Shown here: positions 32,440 to 44,835 of the stretch, one piece after another | How positions within the stretch are numbered: position 1 is the stretch's first letter | Layout: each line of letters begins with the position of its first letter | Assembly: GCA_019671005.1 (NCBI GenBank) | Contig: CM033741.1 | Location: forward strand, 7,378,001-7,442,000 | Origin: Hibiscus mutabilis | Lineage: Eukaryota; Streptophyta; Magnoliopsida; Malvales; Malvaceae | DNA: 64,000 nucleotides | Direction of reading: 5' to 3' | Translations under genes and position numbers: made by a program | The notes under the pieces: generated by a model | The model's database searches: none | Told to the model about the DNA's origin: nothing | The model's input: only the letters and a program-made list of their open reading frames with translations

Positions 32440-33840
32440 CTCCATCGGTGGTGGTAGGCCAACTTAGTGTAGATCTTGCCTCCATCGGTGGTCTTGTAGA
32501 TCAAAGTTTCCATCTAGATCCTATCTATCCGTCTATGGTGTAGTGGATCCCACATTTTGTTGATCTAGTCTCTCCGTCAGTGGTGTAACAGATCAAATCT
32601 TATCCAGATCTTGCTTCCGTTGGTGGTGTTGCAAATCAAAATTTTCATCTGGATCCTATTTCTCCATCGGTGGTGTAGTGGATCCTATATTTTGCTAATC
32701 TAGTCTCTCCGTCAGTTGTGTAGCAAATCAAATCCTACCCAGGTCTTGCCTCTTCGTCGGCATTGTATCTAGACCAAACTTTTCCTCAAAATTTACCTTT
32801 TCATCTTAGTTGTAGCAAAAAAAAAACAAAAAAAATCAAAAGAAGTCAAAATAAAAAAATCAAAATCAAAAGAAGTAAAAAATAAAAAAAATCAAAAAAT
32901 CAAAAAGGAGAAATTAGGTTGTTGACATTCGTCGATCTTGCTCCTCCGTTGATGGTGTAGTAAGATCCAAGTTGTTGTTCTTCGATCTAGCTCTTCCGTT
33001 GATGGTAAGGCTAATTCCAAGTTGCTGAAATCCAATTCTGCTCCTCCGTTGATGGTGTAGTAGGGTTCAAGTTGGTGTTCTGCTTCTTCGTTGATGGCGT
33101 CGTAGAATCCAAATTACCATCTGATCCTATCTTTCTGTTGATGGTGTGGATGGGTCCAAGTTTGTGCTATTCAATCCTGCTTCTCCGTTGATAGTGTAGT
33201 ATGGTCCAAGTTAATGTTCTACTTCTCCGTTGATGGCGAGGTAGAATCCAAATTATCGTTCGATTTTGTCCCTCCATTGATGATGTGGCTAGGTCCAAGT
33301 TGCTGCTATTCAACCTTGCTTCTCCGTTGATGGTGTAGTAGGGTTCCAGTTAGTGTTCTGCTTCTCTGTTGATAGTGTAGTGGAATACAAATTGTTATAT
33401 GTTCTCTTCCCTCTGTTAATGGTGTGGATGGGTCCAAGTTGCTGCTATTCAATCCTGCTTCTTCGTTGATGGTGTAGTAAGGTTCCAGTTAGTGTTATGC
33501 TTCTCTGTTGATGGTGTAGTGGAATACAAATTGTTATCTGTTCTCTTCCCTCTGTTGATGGTGTTGATGGGTCCAAGTTGTTGTTATTCAATCCTGCTTC
33601 TCCGTTGATAGTGTAGTGAGGTTCCAATTAGTGTTCTGCTTCTCCTTTGATAGTGTAGTGGAATGCAAATTGTTGTCTGTTCTCTTCTCTCTGTTGATGG
33701 TATGGATGGGTCCAAGTTACTATCATCCAATCTTACTCCTCCGTTGATGGTGTAGTAGGGTCCAAGATGTTATTATTCGATCTAAACCCTCTGTTGATAG
33801 TGTGGTTAGATCCAAATTTACTGACATTCAGGTTCTCTTT
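32440..33840 (+). repeat. Tandem-repeat tract in gypsy element
   Basis: Roughly 40-60-bp units recur throughout, each with a TCCGTTGATGGTGTAGT-type core followed by GGxTCCAAGTT or GGAATxCAAATT. From 33100 on they form a higher-order repeat of about 150 bp (units with TGCTGCTATTCAATCCTGCT, TAGTGTTCTGCTTCTC and GTTCTCTTCCCTCTGTT). The 60-aa minus-strand frames here are by-products of the repeat. Confidence 0.8.
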
Positions 33841-34277
33841 ATTAATGTTGTAGCAAAAAAAGAAAAAGAAGCAAAAAGCAAAAAAAAATGAAAAAATGAA
33901 AAGAAATAAAATCAAAATGAGCTTTCAATTATTTGATCCTACCTCTTCGTCAATGTTGTAGCTGGATCGAATTTTGTAAACTCTGCCTCTTCGTCGGTGT
34001 TTGCAGCTGGGTCGAATCTTCTTTAGGTATTATCACCGTCAATAACGTAGTGAACTACACTCATTTTGCTTTCCCAACAAACAACCCCCATTTTGAAGAT
34101 TTTGCTTCCCTGAGAGTGACAAAGGGGATCAATTAAGTCAAGAAAGAAGACATGCATCAAAGAAAAAGAATATCTACTGAAGAAAGAAGACATACGTCAA
34201 GAGAGAAAAAGCCCAGCTGGACCGGACAAAACAGGCCTTTTTTAGTCTTTGCTCTATTGCTGTTACACAACAATGAG

Positions 34278-34291
34278 CAAAGAGGGGCAGC
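34278..34291 (+). other. Polypurine tract
   Basis: CAAAGAGGGGCAGC lies immediately before the TG of the LTR at 34292. It marks that LTR as a 3' LTR on the plus strand. Confidence 0.75.
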
Positions 34292-36410
34292 TGTAATGAC
34301 CCATTTTTTCCCAAACCCATTATCTCTCATAACCCATAACCCGAATCAGGCCCAAAACCTAAATTCAACCGAAACCAAAAAACCTAAAATCAAACCTAAC
34401 CCTTTAACCGCCGCCACCATCTTTTGCCTTTGCCGCCACCGTCCATCTCCGATAACCAACCAAAATAAATCGAAAACCTAACTTAATCCCTAACCCCAAA
34501 CTGAACCCTAAAAATAAGTTAAACTAAAAAATCAGTCCCTAAATCAAATAAAATAAACCCTAGTCACCTACCCTATCTATGTCATACCAACAACATCCTC
34601 AAAAATCAGCCGCGAAATCTGGCACATCAATCCAGATCTACATGTCAAATTAAAAATATAGGAAGTGATTATTATTTTCGGTGATAAAAATCGAACAAAG
34701 CAATTTTGTAAAAGGGGGATCGAAAAAATAGAGTTTAAGAGATGATTTCAGAGTTAAAAAATTGTAAGTTTTTAGAATCAATAAAAAATTTAGTTTTCCT
34801 TCTTGCATTCCATTTCTGTTCGAATCAAAAACAAAAAAACAACATACATTCAAAAGGGATTTTTCATTTTGAAAAAAACAAAACTTTTCTTTGCTTTTTC
34901 TAGTTTAAATCTTCGAATCAAAAAAAAGAGAATGGAGTAAGGTTTTGAATCTTACCTGATTTGGGGAAGTATCTGGCTATGGCGTCGCCGTGAGGCCTTC
35001 ATGGCCGATGAACGACAAGTGCAAAACCGAAAGCGGCGCGCCGTCAGTTGAAGTTTGTGAGTTGAGAATGAGAGGGTTGAGAGAAAGAATGGTTTGAAAT
35101 AAATTTTTAAGGTTTCTTTTGTTTTGCTCGAAATGAAAAAATTAATAAACACTTATGTTTTAATCGGTCAAAGCTAAAACGGCATCGTTTCGCCAGGCCC
35201 GACGCGGTGACCCGGTAACCCAGGGTAGATCCGCGCCATTTTTAATGGTCAAATTACCGTACCGGTCCCCAAACTTTCACCCTGTTTCAACTTTTTTCTA
35301 TGGTTAATTATGCTTCTGGTCCTTCGGCTTTCATTTCTTTTTATTTTGCGTCCTTTTTTTAATATTTTAATTTTTGTTTCATTTCAATTTAGTCACTTTA
35401 TTTTAGCATTTAATTTCCAGCGAGTTATTTCCTATTATTTATGTTTATTTCCTCATATTTTATATTTGTTTTATTTTAGTCATATTTTAAGTTTTTTTAG
35501 CCATGTAAATTATTAATCCATGCATGTTACTCCATAATCTTTAGTTTCATGTTGTTTTATGGTTTAATCTTGTATTATTATTATTATTATTATTATTATA
35601 CAAAGTAATTTACTTTTTATATATTATATTAATATCACATATAAGATATATATATATATAAGTTTTTTATGATTCATATTTTCAGGTACAATATTTTTAT
35701 ATTTTCATATATTATATGTATATAAGGTTTTATGTATATTTATAAAATAAAGTACAATATTTTGTTTAATTCTTATATATATATATATATAATAATCATA
35801 AATACTAATTTTTGTATATATATATATAACTTCTAACTCAAAATATATATAGGTATATTTTAATAAGTAATACATATATATTATTTTACATTTTATGTTG
35901 TTAAGTATATATATTTTATTATCTTATAATTTTGCGTCATACATGTTATTTTTTTAAATCATCAAAATTTTTAGTTTTAAATTAATTTTTTTAAAACTTC
36001 GAGAAATCATGTCTCGGGCTTATAGAGATGTGATTTCTTCGAATTTTTTCAAGGAAATGAGAAACCGTGTTCCGGGCGCACAGGGTTGCGGTTTTCTCAA
36101 TATTTTTGGCATTTAAAAACCATATCTTAAATTTTAATCAAATTGGTAATTTCCAATTCCAAGACATTAAATAATCGACTAGGTACCAATTTTGGGCAGT
36201 GTGGGGGTGCTAATCCTTCCCCATCCGTAACCGAGTCCCAGACCCGAATTTTGAATCTCTGGTTTTATTTTGGTGTTCGGTCTACCATTTTTAAAATGAT
36301 CGATGGCGACTCCGTATTTTTAATTCCAAAAATCGGGCGGGGTTTTTCAAACAAGAAAAAATAATTTTTAAAACTGAAAAAAGAGCGCCAGACGGATTTG
36401 GGTGATTACA
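34292..36410 (+). repeat. 3' LTR of Tat/Ogre-like Ty3/gypsy element
   Basis: The LTR runs about 2.1 kb from TGTAATGACCC to GGGTGATTACA; these ends are themselves a short inverted repeat. The 3' part has ACCAATTTTGGGCAGTG, GTGCTAATCC, GTAACCGAG and GATGGCGACTCCG, wording found near the 3' end of many eudicot Tat-type LTRs. An (ATT)n microsatellite lies at about 35574-35599 and TA-rich tracts follow. No partner 5' LTR is in the window. Confidence 0.75.
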
Positions 36411-38640
36411 ACGGTGATTTGCAATATTTAGGATTTCCAACGGTTTAACGAGCCTCCAAATCTATTCGAACTAATACATCCCAACCTTGTAGTACTTACC
36501 AAGAATTCAGATATATACACTTCACGCGTATTCTCCACAGGACTGTATCGTATATCTGGACGGTCGCCTTCATAATTCACCACATGACTTACCTCTGAGT
36601 AGTCGAACTTATATTTCATGCAAAAAATCTTTTAACCTTGTATTAATATTAGGAGTGATTGACGTACATGGGCCATCCTTCAACACTATGGGCATTTCAG
36701 TCATTTAAACTTTATTAGTATTTATAGAATTTATTAAAGGCAATTTACTTATTCCAGCTATGAGGGTATTTTAGTCATTTTAGAGCTCGGGGTATATCTA
36801 TCATTTTTGTCAATTGAACCATTTATGGTATTTCAAGGAAAATGTCTTTTAGGTGTTTGTTAAGAATTGGAGAAATCTAGTCATCCACAATCTCGAAGGT
36901 TAGAAACTTGTTACCGGGACTTTTTTAACAGATCAGTAATTTAATAGGTAAATCTATGGTTCTATCAAATCAAGTGCGAATTCTCAAGTCATTCTCACTA
37001 TCAAAGATATCTAGGTCATTTTTACATCTCAAGGGTATTTTCATCATTTTTCATCCAAGTATATCAAGAATTAAATCTTTTAACAAGAATAATCAGATTT
37101 GAAAGTTTTGAGGTTAACTGTTTATTCAATTATTCACTAAACTCAGAAATTTCTGCGGGCCATCAATTCTTTATTCGATTCATTCGGGTCTCAACCAGTT
37201 TATTGTCCTTTTATTGCAAACAGTACGATACACATGACCAATCATGTTCATTTATATATTAACCAATTACCAACATATTCCGTAAAGCATGCATTTGGTA
37301 GTAAAGTATTCCCTTGACCTTGAGCCACCTCGATCGATCCTTGCACTCCCTTTGATCACTTTCGAACTCAAACTTGTCGTCCCTTAAAATCTCAAATACA
37401 AGGAAATACGAATACCTACAATTAGCATAATCCATAATCAGTCTTTATCTCAATTATGTTACTCTTAAATTGATTAATACAAGACACATGCATGCTCGGG
37501 TTCAAGGTCAGATTTGGAGGCTTTTAGGTTAGAATTTCGTGAAACAGACCTCAAAAATGAGCTCAGGACATCAAAAAACATAAAATACGATTTTTCAAAA
37601 AACTTGACTTTTTAGGTCAAAGTCAACGATGACGTCATCAGGTCATGGCCCGAGTCAACGATCAACGGGTTGACTCAATTAAGTTGTCTCGATCTAATTA
37701 ACTTGAGCGAGTTGACTTAGCTAGATTGACTTGGATAGGTCGGGTCAGACTCGAGTCGTGTCGAATGAGTTCAAATCAGGTGAGACTCAGGCCGGGTCTA
37801 GGCTATGAGCTGATAGAACTTAAACATGCCAGTTTAAGCTTGGGCTGAGCAGGCCGGTTCAGATCTAGCAGATCGGGTTTGAGCCAAATTGGCTCAGTTT
37901 AAGGCCAGTCCGGTCCATGATCGTCTGAATCGGCCCAGATCAGAGGGTAACTAGCACGATGGCCGAAAATCTTCCTTAGGCAACGCGTGCTCGTTATGCA
38001 CGACCCAAATGGCTAGAAAACTGACCAGAACGGTATCAAAACGACGTAAAAAATTAAAGGAAGGGCTTACCGGCGCTTACCGTGGCGAAAGAAGATGAAA
38101 AATGATCGAAAATCATTCGAACCCAGATCAGAAAATCAAAGCTTTTCTTCGATAAAGCTTTTTGAAGCTCCCCACAGCGAACAACACGATGTTTTAGTAA
38201 GTGAAGTGTTGGTTCTTGGCCACGGGATGACGATGAACACTATGACAACGGCGGTGCGATACATGAATGACAGACGCCGCCGAAATCGACCAAAAATAAA
38301 GGGCGACGCTTAGGTTTCTCGCCTATTCTTTAAGCCGTTATTAATGGCAAATGACGGGAAGATGCCGCGAATGAATGGTAGAGTTAAGGTCGGGGTGCGA
38401 CGATGCTTCCAATTGTGGCAGCGGTGGCAGACACGGTGCGGCAATAACGAAGATCGAAGAGGACAATGGTTGGAGAGGTGAAGGGTTTGGGACAAAAATA
38501 CCTAGATTTGGTTTTTTCTCTCTCTTTTTTAATTCGAAAAGGCAATAATGGGGGTAGAGGATGAGTTAGATTTTTGTTTATTATTGGTTTAGACTGTACA
38601 AGCAATGATTATAATTAACTCGGTGCAAACTAAAACTAAT
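36411..38640. other. Gene-free stretch, probably older retroelement
   Basis: No gene is seen. Mid-GC wording such as GGGTTGACTC, CCGAGTCAACGATCAACGG and TGACGTCATCAGG (about 37629), and a GC-rich patch with frames at 38095-38495, look like the R/U5 part of another gypsy LTR into which the element ending at 36410 may have inserted. I cannot place its ends. Confidence 0.35.
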
Positions 38641-38730
38641 GACTTTTAGCTTAGTTGGTTAAGGCTTGGGTTTATAAAGCCCTAAGTCACGAGATCAATT
38701 TCTCATGGTAGAATTCTTTTTTTTCGCCTA
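38641..38730 (+). repeat. tRNA-like SINE head
   Basis: TTTAGCTTAGTTGGTTAAG fits the A-box of a tRNA promoter, an anticodon-stem-like GGGTTTATAAAGCCC follows, then a weak B-box (GAGATCAATTTCTC) and a run of T that could end RNA polymerase III transcription. It is too decayed for a functional tRNA gene, and I read it as a tRNA-derived SINE fragment. Confidence 0.45.
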
Positions 38731-39166
38731 TAATTATGAAAACAAAACTTAGGGCATTATAAATATAACATTTTCGTGAGAATAAAAAGATTAAAATGAT
38801 GAAAAATTTTAAATGTGAATTATGATCAAATTAATAGACTATATAGATTTAGTGGATTAAAACAAATATTATATCAGATTATATTTCTATTTCCTAATAA
38901 TGTTAGTTACTTATTTGTAATAATATTTTAATTAAATGATTTATTTATAATAATATTTTAATTAAATGACTTATTTGTAACGTTTAAAAGAAAATAACAC
39001 ATTTCTTACAAAATTTATAATTAAGTGACCTATAAAGTAGTTTTTCCAAAAATAAAATAAATGAACAAAATAGCTAAGCAAAACCAGCTAAGCATCAACT
39101 TTCCGCTACTCAAGCACATATTTTTTCATTCTTTCTCTCTCCCCCCCCCCCCCTGGCAATCCTCAA
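38731..39166 (+). promoter_or_regulatory. Promoter / 5' UTR region of PB1 gene
   Basis: AT-rich DNA up to about 39060, then a CT-rich leader with a C13 run just before the start codon at 39167. There is an imperfect direct repeat of ATTTGTAATAATATTTTAATTA around 38915-38975. No TATA box is clear enough to call. Confidence 0.4.
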
Positions 39167-41455
39167 ATGGAACCCCCGCCTCCTCCAGCCGCGGCGGCTC
39201 CACCTCTTTCCACAACCGCTCCTGCCGCCGCCATTCCCACCACCTATCCTGATTCCATAGACTCCTCGCCACGCTCCCGTAACACGGACACATGGGACGA
39301 CCCTGCTCTTCCCACTGCTCTCCACTCAAAGCTCCGCCTCATGTGCAGCTATGGTGGCACCATCGTCCCTCGTCCCCACGACAAAGTCTTATGTTACATC
39401 GGCGGGGACACTCGTATGGTTGTCTTTGACCGCCACACTACGCTCGCTTCCCTCCACCACCGACTCTCCCTTTCTCTTCTCCGCGGTTGCCCTTTTACTC
39501 TCAAATACCAACTTCCCTCCGAAGACCTCGACTCTCTCATCTCCGTTACAACCGACGAAGACCTCGAAAACATGATCGATGAATATGATCGAACTTGTTC
39601 CCAAACGACGTCGTCTAGGAAGTCCTCCCGTATTCGCCTCTTTCTTTTCCTTCTCATTCAGGACGGAACCCTAGCGTCTTCTCATTCAATTGGGCCGATT
39701 ATTAATAATTCCACCAAGTCCGATGAATGGTTTCATAACGCATTGAATGGGTCCGGGTTGTTGAACCGAGGGTTTTCGGATCCGCTGACGAACGTGAATT
39801 TGTTGGGATTGGATGAAGATCGTCAGGGAAACGTTGTTGAAGTTGGTTCGAAAGACGAAGGGAGTGGGAGTCAGAAGAATATGAATGTCAAAGGTCAAGA
39901 TGTTCACTCGGTTCCTGATTCTCCCATGCTTGAAACTACTTCGTCCTTTGGTTCAACTTCTTCTTCTCCTTCGCTTGCTAACTTACCTCCGATTCGAGTC
40001 CGTGCTGAGAATCAGAAGGAGCATAAAGTGGGAATTGAGGAACAGTTTGCTCAATTTTCTGTATCTACTTCTTCTGCCGCCGCTGCCGGTGTTGGAGTGA
40101 AGCAAGAGGATGAAGTGTTCGTGGCTTTGTCATCCACACTGCCGATGCCGGTGGGCATCCCCGCTTCTGGGGGTGGGGTGGTATTGAATTCAGGCGTGGT
40201 TCCCGGGGAGTATAAGAATCGGGTTCTTTCCGATGATGAGAGATCAGATCATGGGGTTCCTGTGGGTTATAGGAAAACACAAACTCCTCAGCCTCAGCCT
40301 CAGGGTTTGCCTCCTCAGAATCAACAGAAGTATAGCAGTGGTCAAGATTTGGCTTCTCCAGATTCGATCTCAAGGTACTGTTTTCATAATCTTCAAATTC
40401 CATTTCTGTTCTTCAATTATGCTTGTATTTACGTTTAAAAAGTTGTTGAGCTTGCTGTTATAATTGTTCATTGACCGCAGTTGTTTCTGTTCTTCAATTA
40501 TGTTTGGATTTACCATTAGATAGTTGCTGAGATTGTTGTTTATAATTTGTTCAGTGACAGTAGTTTTACAAATCCATTATCACGCCCTAAACCTGTGATC
40601 TATCAAGACCCAGTTGTTCAGATCCCATCTGGGGTTAACAGGGTTCCTGCCAACGCTGTCGATCCGAAGCTTAACATCTCTGATCCCAACACAATTGGAC
40701 GAGTTCAGATACAACAACCAGTTCAGGATTCTGGTTATGTATTGCAGCAACATCAATTTGAACAGCAGCAGCAGCAACAGCAACAACAACGTCCGCCGCC
40801 GCAGCAATTCGTACAAGCTGCTGCGCCACATTACATTCACCATCACCCATCTGGGGAGGTGCCAATATCAGCTTATTATCCTGTATATCCTTCCCAACAG
40901 CAACAACAACATCATCATCAAACACAGATTGATCAGCAATATCCCCTGTATTATGTGTCTGCAAGGCATCCCCAAGCTTACAGCATGCCTGTCCAGCAAC
41001 CTAGCATTAGTGAAGCCCCTACGGGAATCCCTTCAAGCCGTTTGCAGACTTCCTCTAATCCTACCATGGCTCCCACTCATGTAGCATACAACCCTATGAG
41101 AAATGCTCCTCTTGGCAAACCTGAAATGACTGCTGCCACCGGCCTATACAGAACATCAAATACCGGTGATCCGCAACTGGTTCAGGTGCAGAACAGTCGA
41201 GATCAGCAACAATATGTGGGTTATTCTCAGATTCATCATCCTTCCCAATCTGTTGCACCTACCTCCGCCGCAACTGCTCAATATGCTTATGAATTCACCG
41301 ATCCTGCTCATGCTCAGATGTATTACACTCAGCCTCTGGCACCCAACATGCCTTCTCAGTACCAAACCATGACTGGAGTAGTATTGCCAGATGCATCTGC
41401 GCAATTTCTGGCTGATAACATCAAGTCACAGATCAGAACTTCACAGCCAATATAA
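39167..41455 (+). CDS. PDE331: PB1 (octicosapeptide/Phox/Bem1p) domain protein
   Basis: Two exons, 39167-40374 and 40555-41455, give 702 residues. The splice is AG|GTACTG...TTCAG|TGACAG and keeps phase. A Pro/Ala-rich N terminus is followed by a PB1 domain at residues about 55-143: KLRLMCSYGGTIVPRPHDK with the conserved Lys, GGDTRMVVFDR, and an OPCA-type acidic stretch TTDEDLENMIDEYD. The rest is low-complexity with a poly-Gln run near residue 475. PB1 domains mediate protein pairing through the Lys and acidic faces; this copy has both. The closest family I know is Arabidopsis At2g01190 (PDE331), for which the molecular role is unclear. The next recognisable gene on the right but one, IAA32-like, is also its neighbour in Arabidopsis. 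No lesion is seen. The start is the first Met before the domain. Confidence 0.9.
40403..40560 (+). repeat. Tandem duplication across the PB1-gene intron acceptor
   Basis: TTCTGTTCTTCAATTATG followed by TGATTTAC-like, GTTGTTGAG/GTTGCTGAG and TTGTTCA(T/G)TGAC occurs twice in a row, at about 40406-40483 and 40486-40560. Each copy ends in a possible 3' splice site (GACCGCAG and TTGTTCAG). Only the second keeps the reading frame. Confidence 0.6.
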
Positions 41456-43160
41456 ATCAGTCAAGAAGGAAGCAACGACAATTTTGAAAGAAGGGTTTGG
41501 TTTATATCTTTAAATTCTGTTTTAGTGTCTGTCTTTTAATTTTGTATTGGTTTGTGATATGTATTTGTGAAAGATAATAAGGAACTCTATGGTCTTTTAC
41601 TATCTCGTGTATGTCATATTGCTGGTATTGTCATAGGAAATGAAAGTCATCTGAAGATTATACTGTAAAAACTCAAACTCTTTTATTGTGTTGAATTCAC
41701 ATGTCTGTTACTTAATAATGGTTATACATATAGTGAAAGATTTCAAGTTAATTGTTTCTTACATTGTTCTTGATCCAGGGTTCCTATGGTATTGGGTATG
41801 CAGAGACATATATTTGCTAAAGCAAATTCTTGCTTGAAGCTCGTATATGATCTAATACTCAGGAAGTTTTGTGAAGAAAGAGTTCGACGTGAATACGCAC
41901 TTCAAGTCTCTAACCCAAGACCAAAGGAGACTTATCTAACTGTTTGATTTGGTGGGTTGCAATTTCTCTGAGTCATGCAACACTCTCAAAACAGAAAGAT
42001 ATTATGATCTATGTCTGCTCTTACCGACCCCTTCAACAAAGTTTGTCCTTAACTTTTTTTCCCATAGATAAAATCTATCTATATTGCTGCAAATTTCTAG
42101 TTTCTTGCCATCAATTCTGCTAGGTTTTCATCAACAATATTTACAGTTGATTATTTACATTCTTAGGAATGTGCACTAGATTTATTTATGACGCTCGTTT
42201 TATAGATTACCTAAATGAATTATTCTTCAGTATTGGTCCTCAAATCTCATACACCCCCTTATTCTTGATTATCTGTTTCTCCATCCACATTATACTCTTA
42301 GAAACGCTGCCTGTTGCCATACTCGACTTCAATTAATCAAGGTAATTCTTCAACTCACTTGATTACCAATTTTTCTGCTGGCAAACTGTGGCTCAACTAT
42401 TGTCTGGATAATTAGCTTCGTTTTCGAATTTCGATTGATAGATATTAACTGGCGTAGCATCATTTCCTTTGAATTTCATGTAAGCTAACAGGCTTTTGCT
42501 TTCTCTGCTGGAAATTCTTTTAGGTTGCCAAAGTTGACATAGTAGTTGGCCCCATGCCTTTGTTATCTGGACTCAGACTCGGTCTTTTAAAGCTTTTCAT
42601 GTGTTTCTTTCTTCTTATTCTTCTTCTGACTAAAAAGCTTTTCATGTGTTTCAAAGATCATATTTTTAGAAAAATAAATTGTTGGGGGTAGCTAAGGCTG
42701 ATGCTGATATTATAATGAAAAAAATAAAAAGATGTAGAGATGAGTTGGCTTTGAATATGGAGGCTAAATGCAATGCACATGGTTTCTACAGCAGCAATTA
42801 TTGAATTGTACGAACTATGAATGGGGGCTATCTCTTTCAGCTTTGTCTTCTTTAAGTTTCTTTGATAATTGCTGTGAAGTAATTCCACCAAACACATTTC
42901 GTTTCAGGTAACAAAAACAAAAATACACTGATTCTCATGTGGACTACGGACTAGTTGTTTGTATGCCGCTAAATATTCCACTTTGGATGATGATAAAATC
43001 CAAATCGATGAGATTACATGTGATTTCGTATTTAAGATTTATTTTTTAAAATAATTTTGGAGAATAAGTCTTGCATGGATATTTTAAGGAATGTTTGTAT
43101 CAACGCATTCAAAGTATATATTTAACTTAAAACGCTGATATTTGACAATCATTAAATTTT
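41456..43160. other. PB1-gene 3' UTR, then gene-free DNA
   Basis: The 3' UTR begins at 41456; AATAA-type signals (GATAATAAGG) near 41575 may direct polyadenylation. Beyond about 41700 no gene, repeat or RNA is recognisable. A 79-aa minus-strand frame at 42658-42897 has no domain. Confidence 0.5.
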
Positions 43161-43164
43161 GAGA

Positions 43165-43275
43165 AAATACATTTGGCCGGTTGGCCAAGTTGTTTATCTT
43201 TATTCTCTTAGGTCATGAGTTTTAGACCTTTTTAGGTAAGATTAAGATTAGAATTAAAATTTATCAAAATAAAAA
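43165..43275 (+). repeat. tRNA-like SINE fragment
   Basis: TTGGCCGGTTGGCCAAG is A-box-like and GGTCATGAGTTTTAGACC is a decayed B-box. The spacing is like the head at 38641. AT-rich DNA follows. This is weak evidence. Confidence 0.35.
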
Positions 43276-43433
43276 CGACCATTAAATTTAATTTGAAATG
43301 ATGATTTTTGGAATCGGATCCTCAAAGTCAAAACTCCCACATTGATATTCTACGTGTGTTTATTTTGCCATTCAGACTCAGGGAGAACGTGAAGACCTTT
43401 GTTGCTTGCCCAGCTGGGTAGCGCCTCCTTCTT

Positions 43434-43645
43434 GTTAGAATATAATAAGATGTTAATCTGTTAGTAGTTTGTTAGGTTGTTAGTCAGTTGGGTCAATATG
43501 TTGGGCCATTGCTGAATGGGTTATAAATACCCAGAATATTGTAATGGGCAAGAGAATCTTGATCCACCAAATATTGTAATCCATCCTACCCTAATACAAA
43601 TTTTCAGATTATGTTTTTCTTATACTTAGTTTTCTAATAATCAAA
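43434..43645 (+). repeat. Short LTR-like sequence (copia type?)
   Basis: It starts TGTTAGAATATAATAAG, contains a TATA-box-like GGTTATAAATACCC and ends near TTTTCTAATA, the pattern of short plant copia LTRs (TGTTAG...CTAACA). No target duplication could be confirmed and no second LTR is nearby, so it is at best a solo or broken LTR. Confidence 0.4.
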
Positions 43646-44835
43646 ATCACAGCCGCCACACTTCATCTCCTATCCTCTGTTCACCGTTCACTTACATCTC
43701 CGGCCACCATGCCTGAGTTTTCACACTTCTAACTCGAGTGGGTGAAACAAGGTGATAGGATAGGACTGTCAACTGTGATTTTACTCACTGAGTCTGGTCC
43801 GTGATGGTTTTTCTCTAATTGAAATTATTATTATTTAAAAAAAATTGAATAGAAATGAAAGACTTCATTAATCAAGGAACCAAACATTCCTACAACCAGA
43901 GCAAAGAAGCCAAACAAAGCAAATCAGGACAACATAAGCATGAAAACAAAAACATAGGACTGAAATACTCAACAGGCTGGACCACTGGGGTCATAGAACA
44001 AAGAAGAAAAACTGACGAGGGCAGTGAAAATGACAATATGTTGCTCCAGCTGTGGATCTAAAAATTCAAGTCTAAAATATATTTTTTTTCAAATGAATAT
44101 ACAAAAAAAATTCCTTCACACACTAAATAATTTTTTTTTAAAAAGTAATATTAAATTAAATTTATTTTAAAAAAAGAAAAAGAAAAATGGGGACGCGGAT
44201 GCACCCCAACAAGGTTGGGTGCGTCCGCCATTGGACCAGGGTAAGACGAGAGTATCGAAGGTCAGTACTAAATCGGCAAGCTTGACAAGAGTACTAAAGG
44301 CATCAAAGTGAGGTTCAAGAGTCGGACTGACAGTAACAATAGATGTAGAGCCACTAAGACATAAAGGGTCTAAAACCTTCTCGTCATAAGTTTTATCGGA
44401 GACAAAAAATTTCGCTGAGAAAATAAAGAAAAAAGTGGTGACACTTAGGTCACGAATATGTCAACCAGCATGACGAGAAAAAAGGGATAGTCTCCATTCT
44501 CAAACACCACAGATAATAAACCTGCAAAAGAAAAAGATAAAAATAAATAAAAATTCAAAATTGAAAAAATCAGAAACGGAGAAAGTGTCAAAATTTTCAA
44601 CAAAACGTTTGAGAGAACATCAGAACAATCATGGTAGAAGAAAAAATAAAAATAAAATTGATATGAAGACAAACGAGAAAGAGGAAAAAAAATAGAAAGA
44701 TAATAACCAACTCTCGACGAAAAAAATATAATAAAAAAAGGACAGATAGAGCAGAAAAGAAGAAAAAAAAGGGCAGTGAGAAAACTACCTATATGGCTAT
44801 ATTAACTTGACCATTGTGTGCTCTAGAAGTTTTTT
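43646..44835. other. Gene-free stretch with one strong hairpin
   Basis: A 68-aa frame at 43855-44061 shows no domain. At about 44197-44228 GGATGCACCCCAAC is followed by GTTGGGTGCGTCC, an imperfect hairpin with a 3-base loop. The A-rich DNA after 44400 has no coding pattern. Confidence 0.4.

Larger units (their letters stand above)
31800..34291 (+). mobile_element. Internal 3' non-coding part of Tat/Ogre-like gypsy
   Basis: The stretch ends in a polypurine tract directly before the LTR at 34292. It contains no pol coding sequence: only a long tandem-repeat tract and two A-rich tracts with AAAAATCAAAA units (32815-32925 and 33853-33915). Large non-coding, tandem-repeat-bearing 3' regions before the LTR are characteristic of plant Tat/Ogre elements. 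The 5' LTR, gag and pol are absent, so the copy is 5'-truncated. Where the element begins is not clear; 31800 is an estimate. Confidence 0.6.

Noticed and set aside
32815..32925. CRISPR-like array
   Set aside because: Plant nuclear DNA; the A-rich short repeats have no spacers of constant length.
33445..33915. Repetitive peptide genes on the minus strand
   Set aside because: The frames are by-products of the gypsy tandem tract; no start context or conservation beyond the DNA repeat.
38641..38730. Functional tRNA gene
   Set aside because: The anticodon-like stem exists, but the B-box is degraded and the acceptor stem does not pair.
39389..39657. Minus-strand ORFs opposite the PB1 gene (71 and 87 aa)
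   Set aside because: They are antisense shadows of a strongly supported coding exon with high GC.
40580..40964. Leu- and Val-rich frames on the minus strand
   Set aside because: They are antisense readings of the CAG/CAA poly-Gln tract in PB1 exon 2.
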